This document shows positions 57,987 to 64,000 of a stretch of DNA of 64,000 bases, piece after piece. The position numbers and the translations under genes were made by a program. How positions within the stretch are numbered: position 1 is the stretch's first letter; each line of letters starts with the position of its first letter. Source of the DNA: Carya illinoinensis (Eukaryota; Streptophyta; Magnoliopsida; Fagales; Juglandaceae); NCBI RefSeq assembly GCF_018687715.1, contig NC_056767.1, forward strand, positions 1,488,001 to 1,552,000, given 5' to 3'. The notes below the pieces were generated by a model. That model made no database searches. It was not told where the DNA came from and worked only from the letters and a program-made list of their open reading frames with translations.

Positions 57987-58611
57987 GATAATATTGAGCT
58001 GTCAGATTGCATGTAGATGGTGCTGAACTATCTTGAGACGACAGATCAACGTAAGTACAGTAGGAAATAGTGACATTTCCTTGATTTGTGATAGTTTTGA
58101 GCATGTGTCAGTATTTTCGCCATAACTTTAATTAGGGGTATCAAAATCGTGCATATGAATCCAATTCAAAAAGCTTTTCGACGCACACGTCATGGTTACC
58201 CAATTACACTCTGTGTGCATCATTTTCAAGGCCAAAATAGCTATTTTCCCCTTCGTATCTCTATTTTTAAATATATTTTTTTCTTTAATAGTAATATTCC
58301 ATTTCTCATTTAGGAAGTGCTTTTGAACCCCATTTTGGTTAGATTTTTGAAAGATTACTTTTTTATGTGCGTATTTATTTTTAGTGTGTTTATTGAGATT
58401 TTTTTTATTCTTGGTAAAAATCTGATATTTTCAAATTATAGCTATTACAACCCGGCTTGTGGGTTGATTTCGACATTATTGAGTTTTGACATTTTTGAAT
58501 TGAACATAGGAGTTGTTTTCTTTGTGTTTTTGGGTGAATCTATTGTCCTATTTGTGTTGATCATTTGTCGGAACTAGCCGTCAAAATTAATCTAAATTCT
58601 GTCTGGCATCA
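57987..58611 (+). repeat. 3' LTR of the Gypsy element
   Basis: About 625 bp, similar to the 5' LTR but diverged and with a single copy of the 213-bp unit. It ends GCATCA. The 5' boundary is approximate. Confidence 0.75.
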
Positions 58612-58639
58612 ATATTCAATACAGAAACTTAACATTCAT

Positions 58640-58985
58640 CATTAGTAGGGCTGTAATCAACCTGAGCTGAGCTAGTCTGTAGCTTGTTGAGCTCAACTCG
58701 ACACAAAAGCCTCGAGTTTGAGATTTTTATTTAATCTTTGTTCGAGCTTGGCTCGAGTTGTTTATTTTTTTATTTTATTTAATAATTAATAAATTAGAAA
58801 TCAAAAAATTAAATATTAAATTTGTACAACTAACAAGTAGAACATTTATTGAATTATAAGATTTTAAAAATATATGAATAATTAAAAAGTAACTAGTTGA
58901 TATTTATCCATAATAACATTATATTATATTCCTACATAAATTATTAATACATATGCATAATATGATAGTATATATCTATTCCAAA
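58640..58985 (-). repeat. Dispersed repeat, copy 2 (inverted relative to 1.84-2.27 kb)
   Basis: Starts 'tagggctgtaatc', then a GAGCTC/CTCGAG-rich part and an AT-rich part matching the reverse complement of the first copy down to 'agtatatatctatt'. Confidence 0.65.
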
Positions 58986-59342
58986 CTTCCTCCACTTACA
59001 TACCGAAATTGAAAGAATCGGAAGTTTCGATTTTGGTAGAGAATCGGTCTTGTATCAGTTCTTAAATTTTAAAAACTGATGTATACCAATTTGGTTCTAA
59101 AAAAGTATACAAAACTTGACCGAACCGAATCGATTTTACCCCTAAGACTTACAGAAAGGATGACGGCGAAAGCTTGAAGGGTCGAAGGCTAAGGTTTCAA
59201 CTTTCAGTGTGTCGACACGAGAGTAGAAAGAGAGAGAGAGCAGATAGAGAGGAATGAGAGAATCAGAGGTAGGGCTGATGGCTTAAGCATTAACCCTAAA
59301 ACGACGTTATTTTGATTATGGGTTAAAGATTTTTTCTACTAA

Positions 59343-59640
59343 TCAGTTATACACCACATACCTGCTAAAGGAAAAAAATAAAAAGATAAAAAATAAAAGT
59401 AAGTATATCGTGTATGGCTGTAGAATAGATGGTGAAGCTTTTGAAAAAAAAAAAAAATTATACTCACCAGCCATACACCACACACCTGTTGAGGGAAAAA
59501 AATAAAAAGATTAAAAAAAATAAAGAAATAATTATGTTCAGAAGCCCTATACCACACACCCATTGAGGGAAAAAAATAAGAAGATAAAAATTAAAGATAA
59601 AATTATATTCAGCAGACTTGCACTACACACTTGTTTTTAT
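59343..59640. repeat. Imperfect tandem repeat array
   Basis: Four units carry 'ccata.accacacacctgttgagggaaaaaaataaaaagat' or close variants, starting near 59347, 59469, 59548 and 59620. The spacing is irregular (about 70-120 bp) because of length changes in the A-rich parts. Confidence 0.75.
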
Positions 59641-61222
59641 TCTTTTATCTTTTACTTATTTTTTCTTTAATAAGTATATAATATAGAGTTGCTTAGTAGA
59701 AGAATTCAAAATAAAAATCCACATCAGCAGATATGGTGTAAGGCTGAGTAGAAAAACTGTCTTTTATAAAACCTGGGTTAAGGACGGTGCTACGTCCAAC
59801 ACTCTCAATTCCCGCTGGGAGTTATCATTAGGCATAATTGGTAATTTTTTATTGTTTTCTTTATATGTATTTTTAACACTTTTAAATATATTTTAAAAAA
59901 TAAAAAAATCACAATATTATTAAAAAATGCTTCATTAGTCACTAAGTAAAAAGAAAATTTTAAAAATAAAATAAAAATTCTAACAATGATACTAAGTGGT
60001 AAGAACTAGTGGCGACACTGATGAGAGTATCCGTTTCCCCTAGGTTAATTTGGGGCCGAGGGTATGGACTTTCCAAAATATTCTTCGTCACATCTTTCGA
60101 GAAACTTGAGCTTTCTTATTCTTGTGATGGGCTTTGAATATATATTTGGACCTTGGTCCAAGAAGAATTGTTGAAGCCCACAAATGGACCCCTCACACTT
60201 TTTTGGTAATGGCTCGTGTAAAAACTAAGAAGTATAGTGGGATATATAGTTAAGTTTAGTGTAGCAGAATCTACCCTAGACAAAAGGCTGAATATCCAGA
60301 TTTTCTTGTATTTAAATAATGTGAATTTCATAAATTATAAAAAATATATAAAAATCCATATATTTTTTTGCCTGCACTTAAAAATCCATATTAAATGAAG
60401 ACTAAGCACATGAGAAATGAAGGAAAGAGAACGATGGGGTGTAAATGGTACAAGGAACTCAAAAAAGGAAAATCAATATTTAATTCATTTTTCCCAACAA
60501 GGGAAAGCAATTTATATTGGTTGAAATAGAAAGGTAAGTCATTTGGTGAAAAAAAACAAGTGAGGTAGTCATTAATGTCATATGAGCCACTTTTGGGAGT
60601 TGGTAAACATTCTCTAAATAGGGGAAGGAAATAAATTTATTGTTGTAATTATTTCATTCTAATAATACTTTTTATTAATTAGAAATAAAACTAAGTAGAA
60701 AATCAAGAGTTAACTTTGACTAGTTGACTCTTGAATAATGTTAAAGTTCGATGTCGCCTAATAATTATTCAAAATTAAAATATTAAATCCAAGTAAATAT
60801 AATTGAGCGAAATCTTAAGCATATCATCCTATCGTCATCATCCGATATTTTAGGGTGGATGATCAAAGTTTCAGTTTGAGATCCACATGCTAACAAAAAA
60901 AATGGTTAAACACACCCTTTCATGTTCCTTGTAAACATAATAAATTGGAGCCACTAGATCACAATTCATGAACTTGACATTAGATGCCCATTTTTTTAAA
61001 CAAGTAGCCACTGCAAATTGTGTTGCGAATATCATATTATATGAACATTTGGACCGACTCCAATTTTGTTCTTATTATCTTTACTGAAATATTTTATTAG
61101 CTGGGGATAGAGGTAGACATCAATACATACGTTACATTGGACCCACCGAATCAACCCAATACATTGAACCTGCTGACGGAAGCCAAGCCCTCCATTGGGC
61201 TTCCTCGTCAAAGTATAGGAGA
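59641..61222. other. Intergenic DNA upstream of the trihelix gene
   Basis: Contains a MITE-like core (about 59845-60015). No gene recognised. Confidence 0.4.
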
Positions 61223-61232
61223 CTATATATTA
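61223..61232 (+). promoter_or_regulatory. Likely TATA box of the trihelix gene
   Basis: CTATATATTA lies about 30-35 bp upstream of a CT-rich probable transcription start (about 61255-61265) and about 570 bp upstream of the start codon. A long leader is implied. Confidence 0.5.
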
Positions 61233-61805
61233 AAAAAGATCACATCTTTGTAACTTCTCTTTTTGTTCTGCTCGCTTGTGCGCCACTGCGCCGGATGTAG
61301 AAGATGTTTTTCGTGATCATGGAGCCTGGATTCTCGGCTTGATTACAGGGAGTTCGGTTATGGCTTTGTGGGGGTTGAGGAGCTTGGAGTTTGGTGCAGA
61401 TAAGTAGCTTTTTACTTGTTTTTGAATGAACTCTTAAGGATTGGTTGTTATTGTTTTTATTGATTTTATTGGGTACTTTTGTTTGCTGCTAGTTTTGGTG
61501 AAGCTTTGGGTGGGTGTCTATGTGAGCATGTGAAAATTTTATGTATTTTGTGGAGTTTCTAATTGGTATTGAAGTTTTGGAAGTGGGTTTCCAATTTGGT
61601 TTGATCTGTGTGGGGAAATGGGTTTGCTTGCTTGATAATTTGAATAGTCCCAGGAAGGTTGACGGAGAAATTTAAATTGCTCTGGGAAGGATGGTGTATG
61701 AAGTTTGTATGAATGGCTTCAACAGAGTGGGAAAAACACACAATCTAGGGTTTTGGGGGGGATGGGGTTTAAGGGTCTGATCTGAATTGTTGTTGGCAAC
61801 AAGAA

Positions 61806-63134
61806 ATGGATGGAAATCTATCACAAGGAGGTCTGATTCCAGGTGGGGCTTCCTATGGAGGCTTTGACTTGCAAGGTTCAATGAGAGTTCATCATCAAGC
61901 ACAACACCCTCATCCAGGACACCAGCATCAATCTCGTGCTCGCCAAGGTTCTTCAGTGCATCCCTCGATTCATGTGGGTTTTCCACTCACAATGGTAACC
62001 GTACAAAACAGTGATCAAACCATTCCAGTGGCAGATTTCAGTAAGGGAGAGCGAAGCAAAAACTCATTGAGTGATGAGGATGAGCCAAGTTTTGCTGAAG
62101 AGGGCGTTGATGGTCATAATGAAGGAAACAGAGGGAAGAAGGGGTTCCCATGGCAGCGTGTGAAGTGGACGGATAAGATGGTGAAGCTCTTGATTACTGC
62201 TGTTTCTTATATAGGTGAGGATGCTTCTCCAGATTGTAGCAGTGGGGGGAGAAGAAAATTTGTGGCCCTTCAAAAAAAGGGTAAGTGGAAATCTATCTCA
62301 AAGGTCATGGCTGAGAGGGGTTATCACGTCTCCCCTCAGCAGTGTGAGGATAAATTCAACGACCTAAACAAAAGATATAAGAGGCTTAATGACATGCTTG
62401 GGAGGGGCACTTCTTGCCAGGTTGTTGAGAACCCTTCGCTTTTGGATATGATAGAGTATCTGACAGAGAAGGAGAAGGATGATGTTAGGAAAATATTAAG
62501 CTCAAAGCAGTTATTCTATGAAGAGATGTGTTCTTATCACAATGGTAACAGATTGCACCTGCCTCATGATCCAGAATTGCAGCGTTCATTACATTTGGCT
62601 CTTAGAACTAGAGATGATCACGATAATGATGATGCGAGGAGGCACCAGCATGATGATCTGGATGAAGATGATCAAGATTTGGAAACCGATGATCGTGATG
62701 ATTTTGAAGAGAACCACACTTCTCATGGGATGTATGGAGTGTTAGGGTCTGCAAAGAAATTGAGACAAGGGCATTCCCATGAAGATGTTAGTTTTGGGAA
62801 TTCCTTGAATTCCCAGGACTACAACAAAAGTCCTTATTCTCATTCTCAAATTGCCCAAGCTGATATGAATCAAGCCTTGCCTGAGACCATGAGACCAGCA
62901 TGGTTACAAAAGCAGTGGATTGAGTCCCGATCACTTCAATTAGAAGAACAGAAGCTCCACATTCAAGTTGAGATGTTGGAATTGGAGAAACAGCGACTCA
63001 AATGGAAGAGATTTAGCGGGAAAAGAGACCATGAGTTGGAAAAGATGAGGCTGGAAAATGAGAGGATGAAACTCGAGAATGAACGCATGGCACTAGAATT
63101 GAAGCGAAAAGAAATGAGTGCTGGCTTCAACTAG
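61806..63134 (+). CDS. Trihelix transcription factor (SH4-like / At1g21200-type)
   Basis: Single-exon gene of 442 residues, probably nuclear. The start ATG at 61806 (MDGNLSQGG) opens the conserved N-terminus of this subfamily. Residues 1-60 are Gly/His/Gln-rich; 89-100 are acidic. The trihelix (GT, Myb/SANT-like) DNA-binding domain lies at about 116-200, from FPWQRVKWTDKMVKLLITAV through the GKWKSISKVMAERG segment to the QCEDKFNDLNKRYKRLNDML helix. A conserved KDDVRKILSSKQLFYEEMCS segment follows. An Asp/His-rich linker covers about 268-305. A C-terminal coiled coil (about 370-438, LQLEEQKLHIQVEMLELEKQ then heptads of LENERM) probably mediates dimerisation. All three tryptophan/aromatic positions expected of the helices appear present. 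Family members are transcriptional regulators, the best studied acting in seed shattering in rice. The specific target here is unknown. Confidence 0.93.
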   Translation: MDGNLSQGGLIPGGASYGGFDLQGSMRVHHQAQHPHPGHQHQSRARQGSSVHPSIHVGFPLTMVTVQNSDQTIPVADFSKGERSKNSLSDEDEPSFAEEGVDGHNEGNRGKKGFPWQRVKWTDKMVKLLITAVSYIGEDASPDCSSGGRRKFVALQKKGKWKSISKVMAERGYHVSPQQCEDKFNDLNKRYKRLNDMLGRGTSCQVVENPSLLDMIEYLTEKEKDDVRKILSSKQLFYEEMCSYHNGNRLHLPHDPELQRSLHLALRTRDDHDNDDARRHQHDDLDEDDQDLETDDRDDFEENHTSHGMYGVLGSAKKLRQGHSHEDVSFGNSLNSQDYNKSPYSHSQIAQADMNQALPETMRPAWLQKQWIESRSLQLEEQKLHIQVEMLELEKQRLKWKRFSGKRDHELEKMRLENERMKLENERMALELKRKEMSAGFN

Positions 63135-64000
63135 TTTCTTGCAATAGCTACATGCTTGATATAAAACTAGAGTCTCCTCTTGCTGCCGGTAGACTGCAGT
63201 TGGTTTTGAGAGGAGTATTGCATATTGAACAGTGGAACCTTGTTGGCTGTCACCAATGCTGCCTACTTATTCTGTGTAATGGTAGGATAGTGACAATACC
63301 AATAGGCTAATTCTCATTCTTTTGCCTGAAGGGAAATGGTATTGCCTATGGTTGAAGAGTTTTGTGGCTAGTATTGCTTTTTTATATTTTTTAAGTTGGA
63401 TTTTTAAATATTTTACCTTGTTGTCCCTTTCTTGAAACTCAGCTAATATGATTTTGTTTTTAGTGCTAGAATAATTCTCTTTGTGAAATGGTGCATTGTT
63501 TTCATTTACTTGTAAAATAATGTCTCTTTGTGGCAATTTAAGGTGACTATAATTAAATTGTTGCTTCTACCTGCGTGCATATGTAAAGACAGGATATACT
63601 TATGGGTCCAAGGATTAATCAGTGCGGGGTTTCCAAGCTGTTATGATATAGCTTATGATATTTGAACAGGAGGCCATGCAATAACATATATAAGATGACC
63701 CTTGACAGCTATGACTATTGATATACTGTGAGCCTTATATAGGATAGAATCTTGATTAGCTTATGGTATGAGAATTCAGGTGAGCAGAGTCATAAAGTAG
63801 TGACCCTGTAATTTCATAAGTTAAACTGCTTAGAAAGAAAGAAATGAATTTGATCAGGCTCATAATGTTCTTTAAATGGTCCATTTGTCTGGTTTGATTT
63901 ATGTGATGTTTTTTATAATCTAATCTGACGTCATATTACCATTATCGCAAGGTTTGCATTTATACATCAATTTGTTGGTGTAACATTATGCCGGACCAGT
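63135..64000. other. 3' flank of the trihelix gene
   Basis: The first 300-400 bases likely hold the 3' UTR (AT-rich, several AATAAT-like signals). No other gene is recognised to the end of the window. Confidence 0.45.

Larger units (their letters stand above)
49445..58611 (+). mobile_element. Decayed Ty3/Gypsy LTR retrotransposon, split by a nested DNA transposon
   Basis: The 5' LTR (49445-50265) begins TGATGC and ends GCATCA, followed by a primer-binding site-like 'ttggcatcagagtt' at 50266. The interior keeps recognisable but heavily disrupted pieces: gag-like frames (50318-50533, 50791-50985), a zinc knuckle at 51181-51222 (C-x2-C-x4-H, with the last Cys replaced by Trp), a protease-like DNGS site near 51475 (usually DGG/DTG), a reverse transcriptase with the active-site motif read as YFDNILIY at 52648-52671, and part of RNase H at 57765-57983. 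Integrase is missing; the RNase H piece runs straight into the 3' LTR. Many stops and frameshifts make it inactive. No target duplication was found. The gene order and motifs assign it to Gypsy/Metaviridae-type elements. Confidence 0.87.

Overview
This is a nuclear window from a woody eudicot. The gene families, the intron structure, the AT-rich intergenic DNA and a dispersed GATGAGAT-type MITE that I associate with walnut and pecan relatives point to Juglandaceae (Fagales). That placement is inference; no marker in the window proves it.

Layout. 1-11.3 kb (minus-strand genes) is a scrambled disease-resistance neighbourhood. It holds a detached NLR leucine-rich-repeat fragment (1.5-1.8 kb) and three degenerate copies (A, B, C) of a block that carries the last exons of an unidentified membrane protein. 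11.2-16.4 kb is a CC-NBS-LRR gene of the RPS2/At4g27190-like class, whose fourth exon stops abruptly where block C begins. 17-22 kb is intergenic with MITEs. 22.1-23.9 kb (+) is a two-exon RTM2-like gene: a small-heat-shock domain, a long charged region and a C-terminal membrane anchor. 25-27.7 kb has a SINE, a tiny LINE tail and one doubtful ORF. 27.7-29.0 kb (-) is a single-exon ROH1/BYPASS-type gene. 29-38.8 kb has no confident gene and holds MITEs, a non-autonomous Mutator-like element with a 10-bp target duplication, and local duplications. 39.3-45.6 kb (-) is a five-exon gene for box C/D snoRNA assembly factor BCD1. Its first intron carries a complete non-autonomous LTR retroelement that has captured pieces of host genes. 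49.4-58.6 kb is a decayed Ty3/Gypsy element that is itself split by a 4.8-kb PIF/Harbinger element carrying a piece of the mitotic WD40 gene NEDD1. 61.2-63.5 kb (+) is a single-exon trihelix transcription factor gene.

The intact genes do not form a pathway: snoRNP assembly, an Exo70-associated ROH1-type protein, a trihelix regulator, and two defence-related proteins about 6 kb apart. The most distinctive content is mobile DNA. Two unrelated element classes lying within 17 kb have each transduplicated fragments of housekeeping genes, and the NLR appears to have been broken by insertion or rearrangement. I saw no rRNA gene, functional tRNA gene or CRISPR array. Splice sites were placed by eye from consensus signals, reading-frame phase and family knowledge.
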